Below, one piece after another: positions 12,135 through 25,734 of a stretch of DNA of 64,000 nucleotides (position 1 is the stretch's first letter; each line of letters opens with the position of its first letter). The DNA comes from Ricinus communis. Taxonomy: Eukaryota; Streptophyta; Magnoliopsida; Malpighiales; Euphorbiaceae. Below the pieces are notes generated by a model. It was given only the letters and a program-made list of their open reading frames with translations, was not told the origin of the DNA and searched no databases. The stretch covers positions 16,742,001-16,806,000 of the forward strand of contig NC_063260.1 of assembly GCF_019578655.1 (NCBI RefSeq), in the 5' to 3' direction. The position numbers and the translations under genes were made by a program.

Positions 12135-13774
12135 ATTTATTGAATCTATATATTTTTCATGTGAAATTCATTGCGCATAAGCATGTATCATATACTTATC
12201 TTTTGATTTGTGTTTGAAACACTTATGGAGTTTGTCATTTTTCACATGTAAAATCCATTACATACAAGTATGCATTATGCATTTATATGCCAAATTTTAT
12301 TTTAAAAATTTGTAAAGATTGGTGCACAACTTAATATAGGTCCATCCATTAATTTTATATAATAAAAACTAATAAAAAATATCAAAGAAGACTAAAAAGT
12401 ATAATAACAAAACTGAAATATTGACTTAAAAATTTATTGCTAGTATACAAGAGTTTAACATAAACTGGTTATGGTTTAAACCTTGGTGATGTTAAATGCT
12501 ACATATCACTTATTTTAGGATCAAATAAGTAAACAATAGAATTCCAACCGCTTTCAAATGTACAAATAAAATACCTGAACTGATTTTTACGGGACATATA
12601 CACAACTGAAAATAGTAAACTATTACATCCTTTTGTAAGTTTGAATAAATGATTCTCATTATCAGACATTTCATACTCCACCTTTTTAGGTACAAATTAT
12701 ATAACAAAAATGTTAAAAAGAATGAATAACTCACAAACTCTATCATTTTATTAAAAAAATCGTTAAAATATGTCTAAAGTTAAAATATACTTACCATTCT
12801 AATTATACATAACTAAATAATAGAAAGTAATGTCGACTTTTTTTTATGGACCATGATTTTAATATTAATTACTAAATTTAAAAATAATATGATATGAAAT
12901 AAATATAATAAAAAAAGTATTATAGTTTTATCATTTTTATTTTATTCGAGATTTTAAGTTGATCATCACGTAATAAATATTTAATTTTTTTATTTTCATC
13001 ATTCAATAGTCGTGGTTTTAGATTATTTTGAGAAAGAAGAGCGATTTTAATACTTTACAACATTATAAAATTTAAAAATGTCTTTTCATTATTGTACATT
13101 TAGTTGATGCACCAACTCGAATATTTTGTAGGCATTTTGATTCTAAATTCGACAAACATGTTATTTGTTTATTTAAACAAGAACTTTATTGGAATAATCT
13201 GAATGAAACCGAAAAAATAATGACATGTTATATATGGATTATCTATGGAGAAAATTAAAAGAACAACACAGTAATTATACTTAGCAACAACTTATCCTCT
13301 ACCAATTTCTCTATTACTCCTATCTCAAATGATCTTTAAATAATGAGATTTGGATGAATCAAAGGAAATAAATAAAGAAGAAAATAAGGAACTCTATATT
13401 ATAATTTAAAAAATCAAATTGAAATACAAGGCTATACATAAAGATTTAGTATATAATGGACTTATAGAATTAATTGAGAAGTTTTTATGGTTCACATTTA
13501 CTGGTACGTCAATTGGAGCCTACATATTGCATAGAAACTATACTAGTGATTTAATTTTCAATTATAGAGTTTTGAACCATTTTAGAAGTCTAGTTGAATA
13601 TATATATATATCCTTTTTGCAAAAGTTGAAATATAAATGATTTAAAATTCAAACTTTTATAATATGGCACTATTCAACACATATTGGTACACCATGTTAT
13701 ATAGACATAATAAATTACCAAAAAATACTATATATATGCATAACTCCTTAAGAAATATTAATAAAATAGTGTGC
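12135..13774. other. AT-rich intergenic DNA with diverged short repeats
   Basis: Two diverged copies of a TTTTTCAYRTGNAAAWTCCATT-like phrase lie at 12150-12200 and 12237-12285, related to the one at 9311-9360 before the LTR. Nothing coding is supported. Short frames at 12499-12746 and 13419-13640 have no recognisable family features. Confidence 0.5.
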
Positions 13775-14735
13775 CTTTTAACTTATGATTTTGTGATCTC
13801 ATGTAAATACTATTAATCCAATAATATTAGGGCACATTCAATACAAATTAAGGCTTAATTTAAACATTGAACTTCGATTTTTGATATCCTAAAATTAATA
13901 GTGCTACAACATAATTATACCTTCCAACTTATACTCTCATGATCTCATGCAATTACTACTAATCCAACAATATTAGGGTATGTTTAATACTAATTAATCC
14001 TTAATTTGATAAATTAAACTTTAATTTTTAATAATTCATATTAAAATCAAAAGTGTTATAACATATATTAGGACTCCTAACTAATAATCTTTGATGTCAT
14101 GCAATTATTACTAATCCAATAGTGTTAAGATAATGTTTAATACATATTATTTCTTAATTTTATAAATCAAATTTTGGTTTTAATAATTCATATAAAATCA
14201 ATGATGCTATAACATATATATGCCTCCCATCTTATACTTTTGTGATCTCATGCAATTACTTATTAATCTGATAGTGTTAGGACATGTCTAATATTAATTA
14301 GCCTTTAATTTGATAAATTGAACTTTAACTTTTAATATTTAATACTAAAATCAATAGTATTAAAACATATAATATACCTCCTAGTTTATAATTTTGTAAT
14401 CTCATGTAATTACTACTAACCTAATGTTGTTAGGGTATATTCACCAATTAATCCTTTAGTTTAATAAATTAAATTTTAATTTTTAATAAGTCGTGCTAAA
14501 GTCAATAGTGCTACAACATATATTGTGCCTCTAAACTTATAGTTTTGTGTTCTCATGCAATTACTACTAATCTGATGGTGTTAAGGCATGTTTCCTTAAT
14601 TTGATGAACTAAACTTTAGTTTTTAATAATTTGTACTAAAATCAATAGTGCTACAATATATAATATGCCTCCTACCTTATAGTTTTGTATTCTTATGCAA
14701 TTATTATTAATCTGATAGTGTTATGACATGTTTTC
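13775..14735. repeat. Satellite-like tandem array, about 149-bp monomer, about 7 diverged copies
   Basis: A phrase of the type CTTATAGTTTTGTGATCTCATGCAATTACTACTAATCC recurs with its GATCTCATG core near 13795, 13941, 14093, 14243, 14398, 14548 and 14688. This gives steps of about 146, 152, 150, 155, 150 and 140 bp. Between cores each monomer carries a conserved TTAATTTGATAAATTAAACTTTAATTTTTAATA-type block and a CAATAGTGCTACAACATAT block. Monomers are clearly diverged, so the array is old. No coding potential is seen. Confidence 0.85.
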
Positions 14736-14740
14736 TTTCA

Positions 14741-16599
14741 CTATAAAGGTTGATTAAAGCACTTTAATTATTTCTACATATTTAGATTCTCATGAAATAT
14801 TGCTAGACGTCATTTTAATATATAAATATAAATTAAGTTAATTAGAAAATTAATATTGGATTAGAGTTTAATTCATAATTTTTATTCATTGCCAACATGA
14901 ATTTTTTGATTCACACACAAATAGGTTCTAAGCGAGAATTAAAATAAAACTTGAAGCATGAGCTTAAGCTTATATATTTGGGCCTAATTAAGATTTAATT
15001 AATTAAGAGTTAATGAGCCTATAAAATTTGGTCATAATAGGTTTAATTATTCATGTATTAATTCTTATATTAATTAAATTTTATTTAGAAAAACAAAGTC
15101 CAGCATAATACAGGTTAGGGTTTGTAGTATTCCTAAATTTTTAAGGACTTTGATTAAGGCAATATATATGCATAAAGATGTATGGGCAAGCAAGAGATGT
15201 TCTTTCAAAGAAAAACCTCTACGTGAATTAATTAATAAAATTAATTGATTTATCTCATTTTTTAAAAATAGCATTCAATACTTCATCATCTCTACCCTAT
15301 CTTTTTAAAAGTTGTTTAAGGAGATTTTTGCTTAAAAGCTTGTATGGATCATCAAAAGAGGCTAGTCATTTGAGTAGCTTTAAAATGCATCGATTGACCT
15401 ACAAAGAATCATAATCAATAAAAAGAGAAGTTTTCCATAGTTGGTTGAAACTCCCTTTATAATCTTCTCCATATTTTTGCTTGTTTTGTATTGCTATTAT
15501 TACTTTCATTAATGAGATCCTCGGTGAAAATTGAGAATTTTTTGTTTTGCTTCCATCACGCCTTTCTTTATTTATTATATCAATTAACATAATATTATTA
15601 TAAAAAATCTAAAATTATTTATCTCTCTTTTTTTTTTAAAAAAAAAAAGGGCATACATCTCTAATTAGGATAAAGATAACTAATAGAATAGTGAAAAAGT
15701 CTTCATGGCCCAAATAAATTAGGATAGGATATTGCTTACTTTTATATCTTTAATTAAGGATAGTTATGATATTTCTAATGTTTAATTAAAATTCATGACA
15801 TTTATAAAATTCCAAATCAAATTTTTAACAAATTATTATTATTGTTCTTTAAATTTAATTAAAATATTTTTAGAAGAGTAATATAAGTCCATGAACTTGT
15901 GTTGCTCGCTGAATTTTAACTCTTTTAGTAGATACTCTAATACTTTTATTTGCAAACTATTTAGGCTTCACTGTCAAAATAAATTCTAAATTTTACACTT
16001 ATTATTAAATTTAGTATGTTGTTTGTAAATTTTAATTTGATTATTATATTTTAATCTTAATTTCAAATTTTAACATTTAATAAAATTATCCGTCAAATTT
16101 ACTAAGATGGCTTGAACTCCGATGATGTGAAAAGAATTGAATTAGTATTAAAGTTATTGATTCACTCCATTCTTAAAATATTATCATTTAAGCATATAAA
16201 ATTAACATTTTCTTTTCTTAACTTTAGAGTTTAATTAATCTTATGTGCCTACACGACAACATTTTAGTATTAGAGTGCTAACTCAGTCCATCCTTTTTTT
16301 TTATTGTTGCCATAGTTCATGTTACATCAATAATTTCGGTAGATAATTTTACCAGAGGCTAAAATTGAAATCAATGTTAAAGTTTGATGCTAATTAAAAA
16401 TTTAAGAAGTATGTGCTAGATTTGATAACAAATGTAAAGTATATGATATTTTAGCATTTGAATCGACCATTTAAGTCTAACTTTTTTATTTACAATTAAC
16501 GCATCTTATAGGTGGAATAATTTTAAAATAATTTTTAGACAGAATAAGAAAAAGCTCGTGTATTATTAATTTTGTAGTAACTAATAGAAATTAAAAATA
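14741..16599. other. AT-rich intergenic DNA
   Basis: No gene, RNA or clear repeat could be supported. A homopolymeric T then A run lies at about 15629-15650. Confidence 0.5.
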
Positions 16600-16607
16600 C
16601 ACATTTT

Positions 16608-17327
16608 TAGAATTGTAAACAGAGCGAGCCAAGTCGAGCCGAACCTTGACAAGCTCGAGCTCGGCTTGGTTTAATTTGGTAAAAGCTCTTATATTCAAAC
16701 TCGAGCTTGTCTTATTTCAAAATTATTAAACTTGTAAGTAATTTGAGCTCGATTCATGAATAACTCATTTATTATGTTAAACGAGCTAAGCTCGAGTTTA
16801 GCTCGTGAAATAGTCATATAATAAAAAGAGCTCGAGCTCGAGCTTGTTAAATATTTTATAATATTTTATTATAATTATATATAAGTATATATATATATAT
16901 AATATAGATAATATAAAATATATAGATATATATGTATATATGTATTTAATATTATATTATATTATGTATATATATAAAATTTTAAATTTAAAAATAAAAT
17001 TATCTGAATTTGAGCTTGAGTTATTAAATAAGCATGTACACGAGATCATAATCAAGCCTGCTAATGAGCCAGATTGGAAGTCTATTTGCGAGTTTTCGTG
17101 AAAAATCTGAGAAAATACCACTCGAATTTTTGAGTAACCGAGCTCTTGAGCAGGCTTGCGAACTAACAAAACAAATTTCGTTAAGCTTGAATTCAGCTTG
17201 ATAAAGTTATCGAACTCAAAACTAAATTCGAGCTTGCTTGTTTAACTTAATAAATAATTTCGAACGAACTTTTTATTGAGTTGAGCTCTGAATAGCTCAC
17301 GAGATATTTGGTTCATTTATAGCTCTA
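16608..17327. mobile_element. Non-autonomous hAT-type element (GAGCTCGAGCTTG-rich), 720 bp
   Basis: Ends are imperfect inverted repeats: TAGAATTGTAAAC on the left and the complement of TAGAGCTATAAATG on the right. Flanking 8-mers CACATTTT (16600-16607) and CACATTCT (17328-17335) match at 7 of 8, fitting a hAT target-site duplication. Subterminal parts are packed with AGCTCGAGCTTG/GAGCTCGGC words in both orientations, and the centre (about 16850-16980) is almost pure A/T. No transposase is encoded. This is a different family from the element at 5041-6743. Confidence 0.78.
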
Positions 17328-17335
17328 CACATTCT

Positions 17336-18002
17336 TACATTAATTAGGAGAACTCTAATATTATGTCTGCTTGAAATCTATAAAAGAATTCATTTCATTT
17401 AAGAAAAATACATGAATGAGAAAAGTAAAATATAAATAATAAAGTTAAAAAGAAATATTTTGGTCTTATGGAATATATTGACTTACTAATAATGTAAAAT
17501 TCATTTAAAAATTCTATTTATTTTGTTAAAATTTGGTTTAGCTATAACCAATCCTATATAAATTTGATTATATAAAATTTTAAATTTTTCACTTTAAATT
17601 TCAGATTTTCAAATAAATTCTACAGATTTTATGGATTTCAACTAAACACAATGTAAAATTCATAAAAGCTAGAGTGAAAGGAACTTGTTTGAGATCTATC
17701 AAATTGATTGAAGGATGTCTTTAAAAAAACTAATATAAAATTCTCGTGATTTTTATATTGAACAATGCGTATTTTAATTGATTCAAAATTGTTAAATTTT
17801 GTATCAATTTATCTAAAAAGTCAAGATCGTTGACAGTTTGGCACTGGCTACAAGATTTAGTGGGCAAAATGAGCTTTTGTAAGAAAAATAATAAAAGAAA
17901 AGAAAACAATAAAAGAGCCTTACGATTAATCCCTCTCCCCCACACACCAAAAACCCCCCACAGTTGTTCTAACACTAAAATCTTGTTCGCTGCTCATCTC
18001 TC
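17336..18002. other. Upstream spacer of the RCC1-repeat gene
   Basis: No coding region is supported. The last ~100 bp include a C-rich CCCTCTCCCCCACACACC stretch at about 17930-17950, which could be part of the promoter of the downstream gene. Confidence 0.45.
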
Positions 18003-18010
18003 TTTAAATA

Positions 18011-18085
18011 TATATAAAAATATTATACTTAAAAGCAAAATCCACTTCCTATAATCTCCGTTTCTTCTTCTTTCTTTCAAAAGGA
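18011..18085 (+). promoter_or_regulatory. Putative TATA box and pyrimidine-rich 5' leader of the RCC1-repeat gene
   Basis: TATATAAA at 18011-18018 lies about 70 bp before the ATG at 18086. The intervening sequence is rich in TTCTTC/CTTTC, typical of plant 5' leaders. The transcription start is inferred, not seen. Confidence 0.45.
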
Positions 18086-21000
18086 ATGGCTACTCACACT
18101 TCCCTTATTGCTTGGTCAGTACCCACCTCCACCACCACCATCATCATCATCATCATCTTCTTCTTCTTTTATTTATATGTAAACTATACTTGGACTGAGT
18201 CCTTTCTTTTCTGGTTAAAAAAAATGACAGGGGGGCAGGTGAAGATGGGCAATTAGGAATTGGGATTAATGAAGAGAAAGAATGGGTTTGTGTTGTTAAT
18301 GCTCTTGAGCCTTATAAAGTTCGCTCTGTTGTTGCTGGTAGTCGTAACTCTCTTGCTATTTGTGATGATGGGAAGGTCCTTTCTTTACTTTCCTTCTTTC
18401 TCACTATTACTTATAACCTATTTGTGCTTGCCTCGGTTAGGTTTGAAATTTGTTGTTTTGAACTGGGTTCTTTTTTAGTTGTTTACTTGGGGTTGGAACC
18501 AAAGAGGGACACTTGGACACCCAGCTGAAACCAAGACTGAGAATATTCCTAGCCAGGTTAAGGCTCTTAACAATGTCAACATTGTTCAGGTAAAGTTTTT
18601 TTTTTTCTTTTTTTGGGTCCCATAGTAATTACTGAATTTATCTCTTAGATGATTATCGCATTTTTTATTAGCTTTGTGGGTGGTGTATTTTTCTTAGGCT
18701 GCTATTGGTGGGTGGCATTGTTTGGCTGTTGATGATCAAGGCCGTGCATACGCTTGGGGTAAAGTATAATTATATATTACTGTTTTTTCATCCTTCTGTT
18801 TCTCTTTTCTTTTGTTACTGGGAAAATGTTTGCCGAAAAAATTTGAGATGATAATTCACTTCACTTTTGTGAAGCAAGCTTCTTGATTGCTAATCGATTG
18901 ACTTTGGTGGTTGCTTTTGTTTCCTCTTAATGAAGTCAATGGTTGCTTATTGTTCTATTTATAGGAAAATTAGTGGTGATTGCTTAATCTAAAGATGTGA
19001 TGCATGAGTTGTTTTAGGTGGGAATGAGTATGGGCAGTGTGGCGAAGAACCTGAACGGAAGGATGACACTGGGAAGACTTTGAGACGGGATATAGTGATT
19101 CCTCAGCGTTGTGCTCCAAAGCTTGTGGTTCGCCAGGTGATGTACTGTTCTACTGATGTGAAAATTGGTTGGAATTTAGCTTCACTAAAGAAATCCTTGT
19201 TACTCTCTTCTTGTTCTTCAGTGACTCAAATGCAAATAATTTCAAAATGCACAATTTAATAGTAGTTAATGTTACTAGAAAGGGACAACTCTTCTTCCTC
19301 TTCACATTTTTCACATCAAGTGACTTTTGCGAGGGTGGTAAGTCACATGTATTAGCCTCTCAAAACAAGTTTTATATCATGAGCCTTGCTGCAGTTTGCC
19401 TCCTATAAGCAAAAGCCCTGCAAACCTGCTGTGAAAATGTTTCTTTTTGTTCACTATCAGTCTTGAATTGCTATGATCATGGTAGTCCTAGAAAAGCATG
19501 ATCCTTTTACCCTGATTTTGCTCATATTTTGTATTGCATTTGCATGCAAAATGAAATGCCTTAGCTCTAAATTGGTTTTAATTGTGTTTATTGGTAATAC
19601 ATCAGGTAGCTGCTGGAGGTACTCACTCTGTAGTGCTTACACGTGAAGGACATGTGTGGACTTGGGGCCAACCATGGCCTCCTGGAGACATGTATAGTTT
19701 CTTGACTTATCCTACAACTGTTTTATATATTTCATATTTATGTTACTTACCTTATATCTATGTCACTATAGGTTGGGAGTACAAACTCGTTTTGGCACTT
19801 TGCTGCCTGCTTGTAATGGTTAACTTCTGATTGTGTGTTTATTGCTTAATTTGTTCCCGTTTACAGAAAGCAGATTTCTGTTCCTGTGCGGGTCCAAGGC
19901 CTTGAAAAGGTGAAGCTCATTGCGGTTGGGGCATTTCATAATTTAGCTCTTCAAGAAGATGGAACTTTGTGGGCATGGGGTAACAATGAATATGGACAAC
20001 TTGGGACTGGGGATACGCAACCTAGATCACAACCTATTCCTGTACAAGGGCTCTCTGGTCTCACTTTGGTATGTATTGTGTTGCCCGCTACCTTGCCTAT
20101 TGGGATGTTTTAGCCCTCCAGTCTACTAGGAATTGTTAGTTAGCCTAGTGCAGTTATTTGATCTTTTATCTGCTGACTCTTTCCAAACCTTGATTTTTCC
20201 AATTCAGTTGCCTCTTTTTTTTTTTTTTGTGAAAAAACTTAGTCCCCATATTATTCTTAAAAAACTCTAAAAAAAGATGCTTAATTTTGTAGCAATTGGA
20301 TTTTGAAATATTGTATGGGAATTAGGCCATGGATCAAGCATGAGTGCAGTCATTTATCTATCCTAGTATTGGTCAAGTTAACACTTCAATTTGATAGATA
20401 GTTGTGGGTTTCCGTATGTTACCATTAGCTACATTGTGCAACTTTGACTACATTTCATAAGACTTCTGTTCCTTGGGACACTGCCTAAGCATGCTTGACA
20501 CTGTTAAGGGCCAGGTTGAAGGTAAAGGGCTACAAAGATGTTGCAGGGGTTTCAAGCATGCCGAAGCAGTGTAAAGCAGCTAGTGTTTGCTAGGGCCTAA
20601 GTGTTGAAGATATTCAATGCTCTAAATATGTTACAGGCAGCTAAAATCCCTGATTAATGGTTATTAAAACATAGCAATGATAATTATGAAGTGTGTTAGT
20701 TTTACGTAATGTTTTTGAGATCATATGCTTGATTTTTCACTTTCCTGATTCACTTTATATTTGAGTGCATTTCTAGGTTGATATTGCTGCTGGCGGATGG
20801 CATTCTACTGCATTAACTGATGACGGAGAGGTACTGATGCTCTCTCATATGTTCTAAGGCTTCTGCATTTAGAATTAATTATTTGTGTTTTTATTACAAC
20901 TTGGTTGATTTAACTGTAAACATTGCTGAGAAGTTTATCATGTTTTATGTCTAGATTCTGGAGCTCCTTTGTTATCATCGTCATAATTTAGCATTTGCTA

Positions 21001-22656
21001 TAAATTGGCAACGAAACTTTTAATTAATCATACCTAGAGACCTCTAATTTCACTTATTTCTTGGCTTAAATGTTAATCTTAGTTTAGCTTATTTGTAGAT
21101 TACCTTGTCACATGTTCTTCTATTTCACTTGGCTTAATAATCGTTCTGGTTTCTGGCTTCTCACAAATGGTAGAACACTATATGGAATTTAATGATCCCT
21201 TTTCAACTTCTTCAAGGTCATAAATTACTATGATTTGCAATTTGGAAATCAGATCTACCTTTTTAATTGATCAATGAAATGTCCCCATTTAACACTTCTC
21301 CTGTGATAAAATCTTATTATCATTGCATATTTGACCTTCTGTTTGTACTGCCTAGATAATTGTCAAGTTGTAAATCTTTACAAACCTGAATATAACACAC
21401 ATGATAAATTGCAGGTATATGGATGGGGTAGAGGAGAACATGGCAGGCTTGGATTTGGAGATAATGACAAGAGCAGTAAAATGGTGCCTCAAAAGGTTAA
21501 TCTTTTAGCTGGGGAAGACATTGTTCAGGTACCATCACAGTTATCAAATAACAACGGTAGACTCTTGGAAATTTATAAAGCTTACACCTTAACATACATA
21601 AATTTTTAGGTTTTAGGCTTCGTCAACCTAAACTTATCAATTCTGTTGGTCTAGTCAATGTTTTTCAGAGACTTATATAGATAATTGCATTACGAGTCCT
21701 GTAAAAGAAAAAAAAGAAGGTTGATTTAGGTCACTGTTTCCGTATAGGTAATTGTTAAGTCACGGGATTTAATAAAAAGTTGTGGCCACTCTTTAAAAAT
21801 AGAGCCAATTTATATAACAATGTAGCTGACCCTTTGACATTACACTTTGAGGCGGTTGTAGCTATTTGCATAAAATGCATGGACCCAATCCAACTCTGCA
21901 TGGAGAGCTACATCCATAATTGTAGTACCATCTTGCATTTTCCCTTTTTAATGATTTTAGTGATGTGCAACAAACTTCAGCCCATATTTATCTTCATTAT
22001 GGAAAGTCTGATATACACAACTAATCTTTACAAAGATGAAAACTAAAGAAATGTTATTTGGTGTTGAGCTATTTCTCAAGTTAACATTTTCTGGTTCTGT
22101 TGATCTATTGATAATTCAGTTATCTTGTGGCGGGACGCATTCAGTGGCATTGACACAAGATGGACGAATGTTTTCAGTAAGTAAACTTGGCACCTTTTAT
22201 ACCAATGGCATACCATAGTGGAATACAAGATCAAGAGTTTTATACATATTTATTATAGCTCGTCTTGTTCGCCCACACCCCTAATAGCAGAACTTGGTTG
22301 TCTTTGGATTTATCATAACCTTTTCCTTTCTGCATTTTTTCTCTGAGTCACTTGGGCTTTTGCTTTTGTGATCTTTAGCTCTTAGCATGATTCTTTCAGG
22401 TGCTGAATTTTAATTCAAAATAATATATGCTGACTCGTTTTGCTGCTGCCAGTTTGGGCGGGGTGACCATGGACGTCTTGGATATGGAAAGAAAGTGACA
22501 ACCGGTCAACCAGTGGAAGTGCCAACTGACATCCCTCCTCCTAAGAGTCTTAGTGGCACTGAAGAAGCCGAGGGACATTGGATTGCTAAACTGGTCGCTT
22601 GCGGCGGACGGCATACTCTAGCAATAGTAGAGTGGAAGGTTGACGAATCAAAATAA
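18086..22656 (+). CDS. RCC1-repeat protein (beta-propeller), 11 exons, 393 aa
   Basis: Exons, all GT-AG with frames that join exactly: 18086-18114, 18231-18375, 18479-18589, 18698-18758, 19018-19136, 19606-19691, 19867-20068, 20777-20830, 21415-21528, 22120-22176 and 22453-22656. The product begins MATHTSLIAW and ends WKVDESK. Repeated blade signatures cover nearly its whole length: GAGEDGQLG, WGWNQRGTLGH, GGNEYGQCG, WGNNEYGQLG, GWGRGEHGRLG and FGRGDHGRLG, alternating with GGWHCLAV, GGTHSVVL, GAFHNLAL, GGWHSTAL, GGTHSVAL and GGRHTLAI. This predicts a seven-bladed RCC1-type propeller, a protein-interaction scaffold. Length and layout resemble the Arabidopsis AT5G16040/AT3G02510 type (from memory). 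Such proteins are often labelled UVR8, but the GWRHT tryptophan motifs and C-terminal VP motif of the UV-B receptor are absent, so a UV-B receptor role is not supported. The molecular function is unknown. Confidence 0.93.
18124..18170 (+). repeat. Trinucleotide microsatellite in intron 1
   Basis: Consecutive CCA, CAT and CTT triplet runs lie in the first intron of the RCC1-repeat gene, just after the donor site. The tract is likely length-polymorphic. Confidence 0.8.
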
Positions 22657-22716
22657 TTATGCAATAGACTTAATGCTCTGTTGTATAATGTAAAACTAGA
22701 CAATACAAGATAAAAA

Positions 22717-22722
22717 AATAAA
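22717..22722 (+). terminator. Candidate polyadenylation signal of the RCC1-repeat gene
   Basis: An AATAAA hexamer lies about 60 bp after the stop codon at 22654-22656 in an AT-rich context. Plant signals are loose, so this is only the best-looking candidate. Confidence 0.4.
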
Positions 22723-25700
22723 TCATAGAAACATTATTATACAGCTAACTATTTGGCAGCTTTATGGCCTGGGCAACTCAGATGGTATTGACTCTGCATC
22801 AACTTAGATGGTAACTTATTGCTGAAAACTATCGCCTTCCTGTTCTAGCTCTGGTGTTCTTTTGTTTTATGGATGGAAATTTTTGGTGGTGTCATTCTCT
22901 CACTGTATAATTAGGCAACTAAATTATTAGTTAATAATATAATATTAAAAATATAATTAAAATGTTACTTTATAGGATTAAAATCTTTTTTATTAGAAAA
23001 ATAGCTTATTAATTAATATATAAATATAAATATTATATATAAAGCATAATAATTATATACCATAAAAATCATAAAAAAAGTCACCGTAAAAATAAAAATT
23101 TGTGCAATGCGTAAATGTTCCTTCCTTTTTTACATCTTATATCCATAGTACAAATGGATCCAACATATAATTATGCCACTAATTACTCCTCGTACGTTTG
23201 GTATTGATGGTGACACCTGTACCATAGTAAAACCTTCTACTTGAATCGTAAGTGACCAACCTTAATCTCCTTAAAAGACCAGTCATTTTACCTTCCTAGT
23301 TTAGCAGAGGTAGAAGGGAAGTTAAGGTCATTTTAAGTGTTACATAATGTAAATGGAATGTCAGACCATTCTGTGAATGTACCTGCAACATCAAAACTAA
23401 TATAATGTAATATCAATGTATTGCCAATTTAACATATTTGGTGGTGATTTAGTTAAAAGAAAAATAGTTGATACATAAGTAAAATAATCACATTTTGCAA
23501 CAAAAATTACTAATTTAGATTACATTAGACTGACATACCATTTTAGGAAACAATCATGATCACATCATAGTTTTACTCAACAAAAGGAATTCAGATTGTT
23601 TATTAAATGCCTGCATACTGTTAACGAATGCCGGTTATGATTATTGTTTCCGCTCTTGTTGGCTCGGCTACTCCAAATTTGGTAAGAGTTCCCCACTTTT
23701 CTCTTTGTTATAGACCAACTAATATTTATCATCAATAAGTTTTTCCTATAAAATGCAAACTAGAAATAAGAAACCCTAAAATTATCTAACAACTAACTTA
23801 ACACTCGTGTCTTCCGCGAAACTTAATTATATATGTTATTGATAAATTATATATGTTTTATTTATAAATTAATTTTATATTCATATTTTATAGTTAAATT
23901 TATTATATTTTATACAATTATTATATTAGTCGATTTTTCATTTAAATTATTATAATTTTTACTATAGACTGCATAATTAATAAAGCATACATATTAAATA
24001 TTTTATATTGATATTAGTCTGTATGTGAAATATAAATATAATAGCTATCCAAGCATATATAAATGTAGACGTAGTAATAGAGAGACCGGTCTAGTTCAAA
24101 ATTCCAATTCCAGCTGGTTCCAATCAATTTTTAAAAAATAAAAAATTAATTAAAATGAATTATTTTATTTTATGAGTTAGAATTGGAATTGATAGTTCCG
24201 ATTATGGCTGACATAAAATTGATCTTGAACTCGTCTCTTAGTTTTAAGCTGATTCTAGTATGTTTTGACCAATTCAGTTATGCTTACCTAATTTTATTGA
24301 CTTGAATATTAAAAAATAAAATAAATAATATGAGTGTCTATGAAATGTAAAAAGAAATAAAGAAGATCATACTTAAGATCTAATTGTATTGACAATATAA
24401 AATATGCATGAACATATACAAATAATTGTTCATTACAAGGCTTAAATGAGGAGAGCAAAAGTCTTCTAATAATAAAAAGGCCATTACTTTTACAGATAAG
24501 AATTTGCCTTTAGAAGGGACCATAAATAAAGTTTTTTTTACACAACAGAGCTCAGGGGGGAAAAGGACCTCATATTTCATGGTATAAGCATAACTTCTCA
24601 AGGGCCGCCCCAAATGATGAGTGACCTCATCACTATGTCCAGGTACCGTTCTTCGTACTAGACATGTTTCAAAATGAGTCGTTTGGTTGAGGGCCCTAAG
24701 GGATTACGAAAGGCCTTAAAACTAGTTAGAGAAAGAATCACCAACTGATGAGATCGAAATATGTTTTAAGAGTAAAGATGACAACTATGTATCCCTTACA
24801 TAGAGCCTAAGTTTCACCCTCCCTAAAATCAAATATTCTAGGTTCAAAAAGTTAAGTACGAATAAGGAATATTTATGAAAGCACATATATCTGCTTAAAC
24901 TATGAAACCTAGCTTCCACTATATTAGACGATCCTTTGTCTATCCTAATAATATTATCTTAGTATTTTATCCTATATTCATTTTATTCATCAATCTCTTT
25001 TATCTTTATTAGCATGTGAGGTGAATAAATAAAAGACTGACCTAGATATAGGCACTTGAGTACATCAGTTATTTCTTAGGGAGGAAGCACATTGATACTT
25101 CTAGTAGTCCTAGCCAAAAGGCACTTTGGTGCCTTAGATTTTATCTTTTTCATACCAAAATGTTCAGAATACTTTTGCAATTGTTATTAACTCCTATTCT
25201 AGGTATCGAGTTCATTTTAGTCTTAGCATTTGAGATGAGCACATAGTGAAGTACGAGAGCTTACTTTATTACGCTTTAGCTTATTTTTATGTTTATACAT
25301 ATGGAGTGATCATAACAACTACTAAGTCCAATTTTACTCTTTATTACATATGAGGTGAATTTCAAGGTATAAAGTAAACATACATAGAAGGAGGCGAGGG
25401 GCATAAAAACCCGAAAGGGGTTAAGAAAAACTGAAATGAAACTAGAAGGGAAAGTTAAGCAAACAATGGCTTTAAGGGACTAGATATAATTTAATACATG
25501 TAAAAAATAGTACTATCTAGAGGAGTCTGGATGATTTTTAGGAGTCCTCTAAAAAAAATATCTAACTCTACATTTTCAAGTTAGCAATAAACATAATCCA
25601 AGAATATAATAATTAAAAAACATGTAATAAAATAAATAATGTAAAAGAAAATAAAATGACCAATATAACTTATAAAATTGAAGTAAAAAAAAATTAAACA

Positions 25701-25734
25701 ACATTAAATAAAATAATTTCATATTTCACAGGAG
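22723..25734. other. Intergenic DNA, partly repeat-like
   Basis: No gene is supported. The part from about 24590 to 25450 has more balanced composition and could be an old LTR fragment, but no termini, primer-binding site or pol motif were found. The rest is AT-rich spacer. Confidence 0.45.

Noticed and set aside
18086..22656. Calling this gene the UV-B receptor UVR8
   Set aside because: RCC1 repeats are present, but the GWRHT tryptophan motifs and C-terminal VP motif expected of UVR8 are not seen.
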